This document shows positions 17,851 to 26,409 of a stretch of 64,000 nt of DNA, piece after piece. The notes under the pieces are model-generated. The model did no database searches. It was not told the DNA's origin and was given only the letters and a program-made list of their open reading frames with translations. The position numbers and the translations under genes are program-made. Position 1 is the stretch's first letter. The number at the start of each line of letters is the position of its first letter. The stretch lies in assembly GCF_030818255.1 (NCBI RefSeq), contig NZ_JAUTAG010000001.1, positions 2,728,001 to 2,792,000 on the forward strand, written 5' to 3'. This DNA is from Microbacterium sp. SORGH_AS_0969 (GTDB taxonomy: Bacteria > Actinomycetota > Actinomycetes > Actinomycetales > Microbacteriaceae).

Positions 17851-20282
17851 ACACGCTCGCTGTCGAGCAGATCACAGCGCTCGCGACGCCAGACGGACCC
17901 ATCCAACTGCTCGCAACCTCAGCAAAGAACGGTCTGACATTCCTCGAGGTGTCTCTCGACACGCGAGGCATCGCACACGCACCCGGAGGAATCCGGGTGC
18001 GTGCCCGCGAACGTTTCACCATCATTGTTCCGGAGGCATTTCCTTTTGCTGCTCCGAGCATCGCGGCGAGCCACGCGCGCTGGGCGAAAACTGCTCACGT
18101 TCAGTGGGGAAGGCAGCTTTGCCTCTATGCTGCGCCATCTGTCGAATGGAATCCCGGAGACGGGATCCGCGGGTACCTGGATCGTCTCATCAGCTGGTTG
18201 GAGAGAGCTGCGGCGGGGACTCTCGACCCCGAAGGGCAGCCGCTCCATCCGCCTGCTGTGTACTCCTCTTCTGCAGCCGGGCACCTCCTGGTAAAGCCAG
18301 ATCTAGGGCAGATGGTCCCGTGGTGCAGTGATGACCAGGCAGAGCGAACCAAGATCCTTTACGCGTGGTGCGTTCAGCGGACTTATCGCGCTGAAGTAAT
18401 TGAATGGCTTGCCTGGCCAGAAACGCTTGACCGGATTCTAGCTGCCAACTTCGAGCCCCAAGACGCTCTCGGCGACGCCTATTTTGTTACGCCCGTGGTG
18501 CTGATGTCCGACCAGCTCGGATTCGAGTTCCCGGACAGGGCCAAGCCTCTCATTGACTCGCTTGAAGCCGGTGGTGTCGCGCGAGAATCCCTGCTCGGAG
18601 AGCTATCAAGGGCGCGGCTTGTCAACCACTTCATCGAGGAGAAGCAGGAGCGCGGCGAACCATTACCGGCACTCCTTATTGTCGGGACACCGGCCCGACG
18701 GGTCGACCGTGCACTCCTTGCGCATCTGAGCGCGTGGCAGCTTGACGATATGGGGGCAAAGGTCGCCAACCTCGTCAGCGAAGGCGACTTCGGCGTCATG
18801 AAAGACAAGCGCGATGAGCTGTACGAGCTGGGACGTATGTGGGTCGAGGTCTCAAAAGTCACCTGGATGCGTGTGTGGGAGGACCGGGCCGAGGTAACTA
18901 GACCTCGTGATGCTGGCGCTGTAAGCGCTACTTTGCGAGGCAAGCGCGTGCTCGTCCTCGGGTCAGGAGCGCTTGGCGCGCCTATAGCAGAGCACTGCGT
19001 TCGGGCTGGCGTCAGCGAGTTGGCTGTCGCAGACAGGGGACGCGTCAACCCAGGGATTTTGACCAGACAGCCATACTCGGACGCGGACATCGGCCGACCC
19101 AAAGCTCAGGTGCTCGCCGAGCGCCTCAGCACCATTCGAGGTGACCTCAACGTGCAGCCGCTGCTCGGCGACGTCGTGACCAGCGTTCTTTCCGCCGCAG
19201 CGCAAGCACCTGACTTTGACCTAGTCATCGACGCGACAGCAGACGTTGGCGTCCGCAACGCGCTTGAGCGGCACCGAATGGATCACCGTGGCCGGTGGCC
19301 TGCTGTTGTAAGCGTTATGATCGGCCACGATGCGAGCCACGGGCTCGGAACCATCTCTGCTCGGGGCGTTTCGGGTGGTCCGGTGGATGTACTGCGTCGG
19401 CTTGCGATCGAAGCCGTTGCCTCGCCGGGCCTCGACGACATCGCCAACGACTTTTTCCCGCGCGAACCTCGCACTGATCTGTTCTTCCCGGAGCCAGGAT
19501 GCTCATCGCCGACCTTCACTGGATCGCATGCTGACGTCAGCGCACTCGCCAGCATGCTCCTGAACGAGACCCTCGCCGCACTAGCGGCGCACTCCGATGA
19601 GATGTCAGCGGTTGTTGTGCGCCGTTCGAGCCGAACAAAGCCTGCTGTCGATATCAGGACGTGGGCGTCGGATCTCGTCCTCCCGGACAAGAACTCGGGG
19701 CGGTATGAGATCCGGATGTCACAGCAAGCGTTGGCAGAGATGCGCACAGAAGCTCGGCGAGGGCGACGGCTCCGCGGCGACCGCATCGAGACTGGTGGGA
19801 TGATGCTCGGAGCGTTCGACGACGCGTGCCTCATCCTTCACATCGACCGTGCGATCGGGCCGCCGCCAGACAGCGTACTGTCAGCTAGCTTCTTCGATCA
19901 CGGAGTCGTCGGCACGCAGGACCTCGTAGACCACCGCCGTGAGGTCACGCACAATCGTCAGAGCTTTGTCGGGCTGTGGCATTCGCATCCGGGTGGCGCT
20001 GCCTCCCCCTCTTCCACCGACGATGAGGGCATGTGGCGTCTGGTCAATCGGGAACGCGTGGGTAAACGGGCGCTCATGGTGATACTCGGGGGTCCGACGT
20101 GGGAACAGTGGCTCGATGGTGGTGCCGAGCCGTCCATTTATGCGCGCGTTTCCACACTGAGCGGAGCCGACCTCGAGGTGCCGGCTATTGTCAGCGTTCT
20201 TTCTCGCGGTGCAGACGAAGTGTTCGCCGGAGGATTCTCCTATCCGAGAAGATTTCATTCGGACCCCGGAGCGACATCGTGA
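17847..20282 (+). CDS. E2-E1-JAB triple-fusion protein (ubiquitin-like conjugation and deconjugation)
   Basis: 811 residues with three enzymes in one chain. Residues 1-150: E2-like domain with HVQWGRQLCLY, putative catalytic Cys92. Residues 150-355: helical linker of unknown fold. Residues about 360-610: ThiF/E1-like adenylation domain with Rossmann loop GSGALGAP (372-379), DRGRVNPGILTRQ, DATAD (462-466) and a likely catalytic Cys552 in GCSSPTFTGS. Residues about 625-760: JAB/JAMM isopeptidase with Glu648, HSHP (His712, His714) and Asp725. All expected catalytic residues are present. Cap2 (E2-E1) and Cap3 (JAB) of type II CBASS are separate proteins with the same parts. GTG start overlaps the MBL gene stop; the stop overlaps the patatin start. 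Confidence 0.88.
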   Translation: MNTLAVEQITALATPDGPIQLLATSAKNGLTFLEVSLDTRGIAHAPGGIRVRARERFTIIVPEAFPFAAPSIAASHARWAKTAHVQWGRQLCLYAAPSVEWNPGDGIRGYLDRLISWLERAAAGTLDPEGQPLHPPAVYSSSAAGHLLVKPDLGQMVPWCSDDQAERTKILYAWCVQRTYRAEVIEWLAWPETLDRILAANFEPQDALGDAYFVTPVVLMSDQLGFEFPDRAKPLIDSLEAGGVARESLLGELSRARLVNHFIEEKQERGEPLPALLIVGTPARRVDRALLAHLSAWQLDDMGAKVANLVSEGDFGVMKDKRDELYELGRMWVEVSKVTWMRVWEDRAEVTRPRDAGAVSATLRGKRVLVLGSGALGAPIAEHCVRAGVSELAVADRGRVNPGILTRQPYSDADIGRPKAQVLAERLSTIRGDLNVQPLLGDVVTSVLSAAAQAPDFDLVIDATADVGVRNALERHRMDHRGRWPAVVSVMIGHDASHGLGTISARGVSGGPVDVLRRLAIEAVASPGLDDIANDFFPREPRTDLFFPEPGCSSPTFTGSHADVSALASMLLNETLAALAAHSDEMSAVVVRRSSRTKPAVDIRTWASDLVLPDKNSGRYEIRMSQQALAEMRTEARRGRRLRGDRIETGGMMLGAFDDACLILHIDRAIGPPPDSVLSASFFDHGVVGTQDLVDHRREVTHNRQSFVGLWHSHPGGAASPSSTDDEGMWRLVNRERVGKRALMVILGGPTWEQWLDGGAEPSIYARVSTLSGADLEVPAIVSVLSRGADEVFAGGFSYPRRFHSDPGATS

Positions 20283-21337
20283 CTGCCACGCCGAGAAGGA
20301 TCGGACTTGCGTTGTCCGGCGGAGGCTTTCGGGCGATGGCGTTCGGGCTCGGCGCGATGCGCGCCCTCCACGACCAGGACCTGCTGGATTCCGTTCGGGT
20401 TGTATCTGGAATCAGTGGCGGTAGTGTGCTCGCTGCAATGTGGGCGTACGGCCCTAACGACTTCGACTCATTCGATCTCGACGTTCGTCGACTTCTGCGA
20501 AAGGGTCTGCAGACGGAGCTCGCGCGACGCGCTTTCACCCCGGCGGCCGTGGCGCGGTCAACCGCAGCGTCTGTTGAAGGTGCATGGTTCGGCAGGCCTC
20601 GTGCCTTCTCCCGGACGGAGGCGCTGGCGACGGCCCTGCGCGGACGAGGCCTCGACGTTCGCATGGATGCCGTCAACCGCGAAGATCTTGAGACCGTCAT
20701 CACTGCGACCGACTTAAGTCGTGGGCAGGCGGTGCGATTCGGCAGCAAGACAAGCGCTAGCTGGTCTCTGGGACGGATCACAGGGGAAGTCACTGTGGCC
20801 GATGCCGTGGCCGCATCTGCAGCATTTCCACTATTGTTGCCACCGCTGGTGCGGCGCTACGAGTTCGAAGACCGCGACGGTGCGAAGACCCGGACGACTC
20901 TAGCGCTCACTGACGGGGGCGTCTATGACAACCTCGGAGTGACGCCGCTGCTGCCCGGCCGCTCGACAGATCACACCGCCCACGTGTACAACCTTGACAC
21001 CATCATTGTCGTCGACTCTGGACGCGGACAGTATCGACGTGCACCCGCCCGTCACTTCCCGGGGCGAGCGGCACAGACCTTCGGCATTGCTCACGGCCGT
21101 GCGCAGGACGGGACGCGCAGCCGCCTCCACCAGCACGCTGCAGAACTGAATGGCATGCTGCACGTTTACCTGGGCACGAACGACAAGAAGTTGCCACCTA
21201 TCGCTGACTTGGTCCCGCGAGACTCCATCGCGCATTACCCAACGAACTTCGCGAAGATGCCTGCTCACAAGCTCGAGGCGCTCTCCGTGCGGGCAGAACA
21301 GATGACGAGGACTCTTGCTGCCCAGTATCTCCGGTAA
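20279..21337 (+). CDS. Patatin-like phospholipase, likely membrane-attacking effector
   Basis: 352 residues. The patatin oxyanion loop SGGGFRAMAFG (13-23), nucleophile elbow GISGG with Ser46, and the catalytic Asp in TDGGVYDNLG (Asp212) are all present, so the Ser-Asp dyad is complete. Patatins hydrolyse phospholipid acyl chains; CapV of CBASS is one, activated by a cyclic nucleotide. Here the protein has no added sensor domain, so activation might come from the neighbouring conjugation enzyme. GTG at 20279 overlaps the stop of the fusion gene (GTGA), which argues strongly for one operon and fixed stoichiometry. Confidence 0.88.
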   Translation: MTATPRRIGLALSGGGFRAMAFGLGAMRALHDQDLLDSVRVVSGISGGSVLAAMWAYGPNDFDSFDLDVRRLLRKGLQTELARRAFTPAAVARSTAASVEGAWFGRPRAFSRTEALATALRGRGLDVRMDAVNREDLETVITATDLSRGQAVRFGSKTSASWSLGRITGEVTVADAVAASAAFPLLLPPLVRRYEFEDRDGAKTRTTLALTDGGVYDNLGVTPLLPGRSTDHTAHVYNLDTIIVVDSGRGQYRRAPARHFPGRAAQTFGIAHGRAQDGTRSRLHQHAAELNGMLHVYLGTNDKKLPPIADLVPRDSIAHYPTNFAKMPAHKLEALSVRAEQMTRTLAAQYLR

Positions 21338-21702
21338 CGTCGCCGGAGCCGAGCCCGGCGAAGGTCCGGGCGTAACGCAGTTTCGTGCGGCCGACGATAC
21401 GTGCTCATCCCGGGGCCGAGGCCCATATCGTTCGGGCATTCGAGCAGAGGACGACGGCTTGGCGAAGGCACTGACGAGCGACAACGGATCTCGTGTCTTG
21501 AGACCGCGCGAGGTCTCCGAGATTCCCTCTGCCAGGTGAACGCTGGTGTCCCGATTCCGCCGGCGACACGGCTTCTCAGTGATCGGCCGGTACTCCGATA
21601 CCAGCGCGAACATGGGCACGAGGCCTTTCGACTCGCGAACAGATACATCGATGGCAACCCATCGCAGAGAGCGGCAGTCGCAGCCGTGGCTGTCGCGATG
21701 TC
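21338..21702. other. Gene-free stretch after the cassette
   Basis: 365 bases with no convincing gene. Open frames on the minus strand are rich in Arg/Ser and have no recognisable domain or RBS. No tRNA, integrase or direct-repeat attachment site was seen. It probably marks the right edge of transferred DNA and may hold a decayed fragment. Confidence 0.45.
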
Positions 21703-22629
21703 TCAGCCCGGCCACACCCGCCGCTCGAGGCGGTCCAGCAGCAGCTCGACCGCCGAGCCCTCCATGCCGCGCACCCAGCGCTGCGTATCGGACGCGTGCG
21801 ACGACACGGTGCGACCGCGTTCGCCGCGTTCGAGGCGCACGTCGATGCGTCCGCGGGCGACGCTGACCCCGCGCAGCGATCCCGCGGCGACCATCGCGGC
21901 GAGCGGGTCGTGCAGTGCGCAGCGGCGGTCGGGGAACACGCGGCCCTCGTAGAAGTCGAGGTAGGCCGGGAGCATCGCGGCCAACGCGCGGGGGAGAGCG
22001 CCGGGGATCGCGTCGAGGCGCACGAGGTCGGTGGCATCCAGGGTCTGCGTCATCGTCACGTCGAGGGGGACGACGGTGATGTCCCAGTCCTGCGCGAACA
22101 CGACGGCGGCGGCCTCGGGGTCGTTGTGGATGTTGGCTTCGGCCCACGCGGTCACGTTGCCCGAGTGCGAGAACGCGCCTCCCATGATCACGAGCCGATC
22201 GAGAGCGGCCACCCCGGGGGTCTCGGCGTACGCGGCGAGGTTCGTGAGAGGTCCGAGGGCGAGCACGGTGAGATCCGGATGCCGCTGGGCCAGGTGATCG
22301 ATGAGCTCGACGGCCGCGCGGGCGTCATGTGCGCGGGCGGCGGCCGTCAGCGCGATCCCGCCGACCCCGTCCGCGCCGTGGACGTGCGGGGCCCCGCCGG
22401 CGTACTCACGCCCGCGGAAGTCGTGCGCTCCGATCGCAACGGGGATGTCGTCCACCCCGGCGAGCTCGAACAGCGAGAGGGTGTTGGCGGCCGCGCGGGC
22501 GGCATGCGTGTTCCCCGACACCGTCGTGACGCCCACGATCTCGACGTTCGGCTCGGCCAGCAGGTACGCCAGGGCGAGGGCGTCGTCGATGCCGGTGTCA
22601 CAGTCGACGAGGATCGGGCGGCGGGTCAT
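21703..22629 (-). CDS. Inosine-uridine preferring nucleoside hydrolase
   Basis: 308 residues. The N-terminus MTRRPILVDCDTGIDDALAL has the calcium-binding DTGIDDA cluster of the family; MGGAFSHSGNVT and EANIHNDPEAA supply further ligand and ribose-binding residues. It splits ribonucleosides into base and ribose. The start overlaps the stop of the upstream ribokinase gene by ATGA, so the released ribose is phosphorylated by the co-translated kinase: a two-gene nucleoside salvage unit. Base preference (purine or pyrimidine) cannot be read from the sequence. Confidence 0.92.
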   Translation of the reverse strand: MTRRPILVDCDTGIDDALALAYLLAEPNVEIVGVTTVSGNTHAARAAANTLSLFELAGVDDIPVAIGAHDFRGREYAGGAPHVHGADGVGGIALTAAARAHDARAAVELIDHLAQRHPDLTVLALGPLTNLAAYAETPGVAALDRLVIMGGAFSHSGNVTAWAEANIHNDPEAAAVVFAQDWDITVVPLDVTMTQTLDATDLVRLDAIPGALPRALAAMLPAYLDFYEGRVFPDRRCALHDPLAAMVAAGSLRGVSVARGRIDVRLERGERGRTVSSHASDTQRWVRGMEGSAVELLLDRLERRVWPG

Positions 22630-23474
22630 ACGGATGCTCCGTACGCGTCGAGGGGTTCGAGGGCGGGTTGCGACGCGTCGTCGGCGACGGCCGCGGCTCC
22701 CACGGCGCAGGCGCGTGCGAGGGCGTCGGCCTCGGCGTCACCGCGCAGGAGTCCGCACACGAGCGCCGCGCAGAAGGCGTCGCCCGCTCCGACGGTGTTG
22801 CGGACGGTCGTGCGCACTCCTTCCGCCGAGGCGACGACCTCGCCGTGGCGGTACAGGCGGGCGCCGTCGGCGCCGAGCGTCACGCAGAGCAGCGGAGCGT
22901 CGTGCACCTCGGGGAGCTGCGCGTACTCCGTCTCGTTCACGATGACGAGGTCCGAGCGCTCGAGGACCCCGGGGGGCAGCGGCCGCGCGGGAGCGGCGTT
23001 CAGTGCGAGGTAGCCCGCGGTCTCCGCGGCGGCCGAGACGACGGCATCCGAAACCTCCAACTGCATCAGCACCGCGGCGCCGCTCTCGATGCCGAGTGCG
23101 CCCGGGTCGATCGCCGCGTTCGCGCCGGCGCACACGACGATCGAGTTCTCGCCGGTCGCATCGACGACGATGAGCGCGGTGCCGGTGGCGGCCTCGGTGG
23201 TCTGCACGCCCGAGGCGTCGATGCCCACGGCGGCCAGCTGATCCCGGATGCCGCGCCCGTCGAGGTCATCGCCAACCGCGCCGACCATCCGCACCTGGGC
23301 GCCCAGTCGGGCGGCCGCGACGGCCTGATTCGCGCCCTTCCCGCCCGGTCCGCGCTGGAGCACCCCGTCCGCGACGGTCTCTCCTGCGGCCGGAGCACGC
23401 TCGACGCGCGCGGTGAGGTCGACGTTGATCGCGCCGACGACGGTGAGATGGGGGACGGCAGAAGACGGGCTCAC
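22626..23474 (-). CDS. rbsK: Ribokinase
   Basis: 282 residues of the PfkB family. GPGGKGANQAVAAARLG is the N-terminal sugar-binding signature, and TVRNTVGAGDAFCAALV carries the GAGD anion hole and catalytic Asp. It phosphorylates ribose to ribose-5-phosphate. GTG 23474 is chosen because the fold begins at VVGAINVDL a few residues later and no upstream extension shows coding character. First gene of the pair with nucleoside hydrolase (ATGA overlap). No ribose transporter is adjacent, so the ribose probably comes from nucleosides. Confidence 0.9.
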   Translation of the reverse strand: MSPSSAVPHLTVVGAINVDLTARVERAPAAGETVADGVLQRGPGGKGANQAVAAARLGAQVRMVGAVGDDLDGRGIRDQLAAVGIDASGVQTTEAATGTALIVVDATGENSIVVCAGANAAIDPGALGIESGAAVLMQLEVSDAVVSAAAETAGYLALNAAPARPLPPGVLERSDLVIVNETEYAQLPEVHDAPLLCVTLGADGARLYRHGEVVASAEGVRTTVRNTVGAGDAFCAALVCGLLRGDAEADALARACAVGAAAVADDASQPALEPLDAYGASV

Positions 23475-23571
23475 GAGGACCCAGCATGTCACGGCCCGCC
23501 GACATCGCCGGCGACGCGGGCGGGTGACACGCGTGCGCGACATGACGGCGCGAGTGCGCGACGATGTTCGC

Positions 23572-23964
23572 ATGACCTTCGACGACGCCCTCCGCGACCT
23601 CGAGCGCGCCCTGGATGCCATGGGCCACGGCGATCCGCGCCCGTTCGCGTCGCTGTGGACACGGACCGACGACGCCACCCTCATGGGCGGGTTCGGGACG
23701 CACGCGACGACCGCCGCCGACGTCGCGGCCACCCTCGAGGTCGTGGCGCGCCGCTTCCGCGGCGGAACCCTCGTGCCCGAGTACGACCGCGTGCTCGTCG
23801 GCGACGACTGGGCGATGACCGCGGGGCGCGAGAGCGGTGTGCTGTCGGTCGACGGCGCCGAGCCGCGGGCGTTCGTCGTCCGCGTCACGCACGTCTGGCG
23901 CCGCGAAGACGGCGCCTGGCGCATCGTTCACCGGCACGGCGACCACACCACGACGCCGGTCTGA
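23572..23964 (+). CDS. NTF2-like/SnoaL-like domain protein
   Basis: 130 residues with the pattern of the NTF2-like superfamily (an N-terminal helix pair, then strands; VTHVWRREDGAWRIVHRHGDH at the end, given here in part, is typical of DUF4440/SnoaL-like proteins). Function is unknown; members include ketosteroid isomerases, polyketide cyclases and many orphans. An in-frame ATG at 23542 is possible. It is divergent from ribokinase and convergent with the next membrane-protein gene. Confidence 0.75.
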   Translation: MTFDDALRDLERALDAMGHGDPRPFASLWTRTDDATLMGGFGTHATTAADVAATLEVVARRFRGGTLVPEYDRVLVGDDWAMTAGRESGVLSVDGAEPRAFVVRVTHVWRREDGAWRIVHRHGDHTTTPV

Positions 23965-23985
23965 GTGCGGCGCGCCCCGGCCCGA

Positions 23986-24471
23986 TCAGTGCAGCAGCAG
24001 CTTCGCCACGATCAGCAGCCCGGCGATGACCGCGGCGCCGACGGCGGTGAGGATCACCACGATCGGCGAGTAGCCGCGAAGGCGCGCGCCGGTCGTCGCC
24101 ACGGCGACGAGATAGGCCATCGCCACGCCGACGCCCCACAGCAGAGCGGTCGGAAGGTCGACGCCCGTCGCCACGAGCACCACGACGACGATCAGGGGAA
24201 GGAAGGTGACCGACACCATCGGCGCGCTCACCGCGAGGTGGTGTCGGACGATCGACGACGGGCGCTTCGCCGAGACGTCGCCGAGCGAGTAGGCGAAGAC
24301 ATGGGTCGCGAAGTAGACGACGTTCGTCAGCGCGACGACGAGGATCACGTCGCTCAGATCGGCGTCGCCGAGACCGATGAGAGTGGATGCCGAGACCAGG
24401 GCGCCGTAGCATCCCGCACTGATCCGCTCGGCGGCATCGGTTCCGAGACGGCGGGCGTTTTCGGCATCCAT
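23986..24471 (-). CDS. Small integral membrane protein of unknown function
   Basis: 161 residues with four predicted hydrophobic segments (around VILVVALTNVVYFATHVFAY, MVSVTFLPLIVVVVLVAT, LLWGVGVAMAYLVAVA and VVILTAVGAAVIAGLLIVAK). The soluble N-terminus is MDAENARRLGTDAAERIS. No family is recognised. The ATG lies 6 bases after CAAACT, consistent with a leaderless message, and 4 bases downstream of the FUSC gene stop, so the two may also be co-transcribed. Confidence 0.75.
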   Translation of the reverse strand: MDAENARRLGTDAAERISAGCYGALVSASTLIGLGDADLSDVILVVALTNVVYFATHVFAYSLGDVSAKRPSSIVRHHLAVSAPMVSVTFLPLIVVVVLVATGVDLPTALLWGVGVAMAYLVAVATTGARLRGYSPIVVILTAVGAAVIAGLLIVAKLLLH

Positions 24472-24475
24472 GGGG

Positions 24476-25501
24476 TCAGTTTGCCGGGGAACGGCGCCTG
24501 AGCCCCGCCGACACGATCGCCACCACGGTTCCGACGGCGACGCCGATGACCGTCTCGAGCACGCGATCGCGCAGCAGCAGGTCGGGCGTGACCGGTGAGG
24601 CGAGCGAGACCATGAGGAGCGCGAGCGGAGTGATGAAGATCATCGCGATGCCGTAGTTGCGGCCCACGAACAGCTCGGCGCCGGCCTGCAGGGCGACGGC
24701 GACGACGATCACGAGCCACGGCGGCAGGTCGAGGGCGAGGAGTCCGGCCGCGATCAGCACGCCGAGGAGCGTTCCGACCAAGCGCTGCACACCTCGGATG
24801 AGACGGGCCGTCACGTGCGCACCGCCGACCGCGGCGACCGCGCCGACCATGGCCCAGTACCAGTGCGTGCCGATCAACAGCGCGCCCGCGATGCCGGCGA
24901 GCAGAGCCGCGACGCCGACCGTCGCCGTCATCTCCCACGCGACGGGACCGATCGGCGGGCGCGTGCGCTCGGGGCGTCGCCACGACGCGCGGCGGCCGAG
25001 CGCGAATGCCGTCGTGACGACGAGGCTCCAGACGACGCTCGCGCCGCCGACGAGCAGCACGAGGCCGAAGGTCGCCGCCGTCGCGGGAAAGCTCGCCGTC
25101 GCCCCCGCAGCGAACACCGCGAACAGGGCCCCCGGCGGGTGCCAGCGCTTGCGGTACGCGAACAGGGTCACCGCGGCCGCCAGCACGGCGACGACCGCGA
25201 CGCTCGCGAGCGCGGGCGTCGCGAGGAACGACAGGAGCGTCCCGACGAGCATCGATCCGACGAGGACGGCGCCGGCGGTCGCCTGCATCCCGACGCGCGT
25301 GCGCGGGCGGTCGGCGCGGCCGTACAGCGCGGCGAACGCGCCGAAGCTCGCGTACACGCTGAGATCGAGGCGGCCGATCAGAAGAAGGACGAGAAGGGGA
25401 GCACCGACGCTGATCACGGCCCGCAGCGCGACGCGATGATCGCCCTGTCGCGGCCCCACCCGGATGACCCCGGTCCACACGCGCCCCCGGGATTCCGCCA
25501 T
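24476..25501 (-). CDS. FUSC-family membrane protein (aromatic acid exporter-like)
   Basis: 341 residues, strongly hydrophobic with about ten membrane segments in two blocks. The start of the first block (GRLDLSVYASFGAFAALYGR) and the second-block GMQATAGAVLVGSML resemble fusaric-acid-resistance/aromatic-acid-exporter proteins. The substrate is unknown. The ATG follows TAGGCT by 6 bases, which gives a leaderless start, although GGAGGG in the same gap could serve as an RBS. It is the first gene of a likely pair with the small membrane protein. Confidence 0.82.
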   Translation of the reverse strand: MAESRGRVWTGVIRVGPRQGDHRVALRAVISVGAPLLVLLLIGRLDLSVYASFGAFAALYGRADRPRTRVGMQATAGAVLVGSMLVGTLLSFLATPALASVAVVAVLAAAVTLFAYRKRWHPPGALFAVFAAGATASFPATAATFGLVLLVGGASVVWSLVVTTAFALGRRASWRRPERTRPPIGPVAWEMTATVGVAALLAGIAGALLIGTHWYWAMVGAVAAVGGAHVTARLIRGVQRLVGTLLGVLIAAGLLALDLPPWLVIVVAVALQAGAELFVGRNYGIAMIFITPLALLMVSLASPVTPDLLLRDRVLETVIGVAVGTVVAIVSAGLRRRSPAN

Positions 25502-25556
25502 CCCTCCAGCCTACGCGCCCCCCATAGGGCGCTCGGATCCGCCTCCGCGGCGGGCT

Positions 25557-25642
25557 GGGCGAAACTCCTGAGATAACGGGGCTGTGGCACCTCGGGGCGC
25601 CGTGGCACGCCCAGCGCTCCCGAATGCTCAGGAGTTTGGCCC
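25557..25642. repeat. Palindromic element A, 86 bp, also found inside the helicase gene
   Basis: GGGCGAAACTCCTGAG (25557-25572) and CTCAGGAGTTTGGCCC (25627-25642) are inverted copies with one mismatch in 16. The right arm sequence recurs at 62206-62221. The inner 54 bases are not shared with the other copy. It lies between the divergent FUSC gene and the small acidic-protein gene. Confidence 0.7.
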
Positions 25643-25716
25643 GGGCGCGGTGCGGCCATCCCGCCCCGCGTCGTCAAGTCCCTGGCATCCGGTCGCCGAT
25701 CTGATGGGGTGGAGGA

Positions 25717-25836
25717 ATGGACACCGAGCGAGAGAAGCGCCCCATCGAACCCGGTCCCGAGCCCGACACGTCGACCGCGGCCGAGGCCGACAGGTCGGAC
25801 CCGTCGCTCGAGGAGGACGACCAGCCCACCGAGTGA
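25717..25836 (+). CDS. Small acidic protein, 39 residues
   Basis: Starts MDTEREKRPIEPGPEPDTST and ends EEDDQPTE. Strongly acidic and Pro-rich, with no hydrophobic segment, so presumably disordered and cytoplasmic. A strong RBS, GGTGGAGGA, stands 1-9 bases ahead of ATG 25717, and third positions are mostly G/C, which supports real coding. No function is known. Confidence 0.55.
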   Translation: MDTEREKRPIEPGPEPDTSTAAEADRSDPSLEEDDQPTE

Positions 25837-25936
25837 GCGTCGTTCGACGTCGAGGAGACCCGGGATGCCGCGGCCTCGGGTTCCGTAGGGTGGAAAACCC
25901 CGACCCCGGGATTCCCGACCCCGCCCGAGGAGAGAC

Positions 25937-26401
25937 GTGTTCCGCACGCCCCTGACCCTGTTCCGCACGCTCGCGATCGCCGAGGCGATCTCGTGGACCC
26001 TCTTGATCGGCGGGCTCATCCTGCGGGCCACCGCCGACCTCCCGATCGCGGTGAGCATCGGCGGCGGCATCCACGGGTTCGTGTTCCTCGCCTACGGCGC
26101 GACGGCGGTGCTCGTGGCGCTGAACCAGCGATGGGGATTCGTCCCGGCGGCCGTGGCGATCGTCAGCGCGGTGATCCCGTACGCGACGATCCCGACCGAG
26201 GTGTGGCTGCAGCGGTCGGGGCGCCTCCGCGGCGCGTGGCGTCTCGACGACAGCGGCGACCCGCGCGACAGGCGTCCGATCGACCGTTCGCTGCGGTTCT
26301 TCCTGCGCCGGCCGTGGGTGCTCGGGCTCGTCCTCGTCGCCGTCGTCGCGCTCGTCTTCGTCGTGCTGCTCATCGTCGGCCCTCCCGGTGGCAAGGGCTG
26401 A
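25937..26401 (+). CDS. DUF3817-type small membrane protein
   Basis: 154 residues with four hydrophobic segments. FRTLAIAEAISWTLLIGGLI, then GGGIHGFVFLAYGATAV, match the pattern of DUF3817 proteins (an N-terminal E-x-x-S and a central HG). A polar Arg-rich loop (RPIDRSLRFFLRRPW) precedes the last membrane segment. Function is unknown. GTG 25937 is preceded by GAGGAGAG. Confidence 0.8.
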   Translation: MFRTPLTLFRTLAIAEAISWTLLIGGLILRATADLPIAVSIGGGIHGFVFLAYGATAVLVALNQRWGFVPAAVAIVSAVIPYATIPTEVWLQRSGRLRGAWRLDDSGDPRDRRPIDRSLRFFLRRPWVLGLVLVAVVALVFVVLLIVGPPGGKG

Positions 26402-26409
26402 GACCCGCC

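Noticed and set aside
16540..21337. A complete type II CBASS operon
   Set aside because: No CD-NTase gene is present in or beside the cassette, and the ligase and JAB parts are fused, so the standard name would be misleading.
21265..21657. Open frame of 130 codons on the minus strand after the patatin gene
   Set aside because: Arg/Ser-rich, overlaps the patatin 3' end antisense, has no RBS and no domain.
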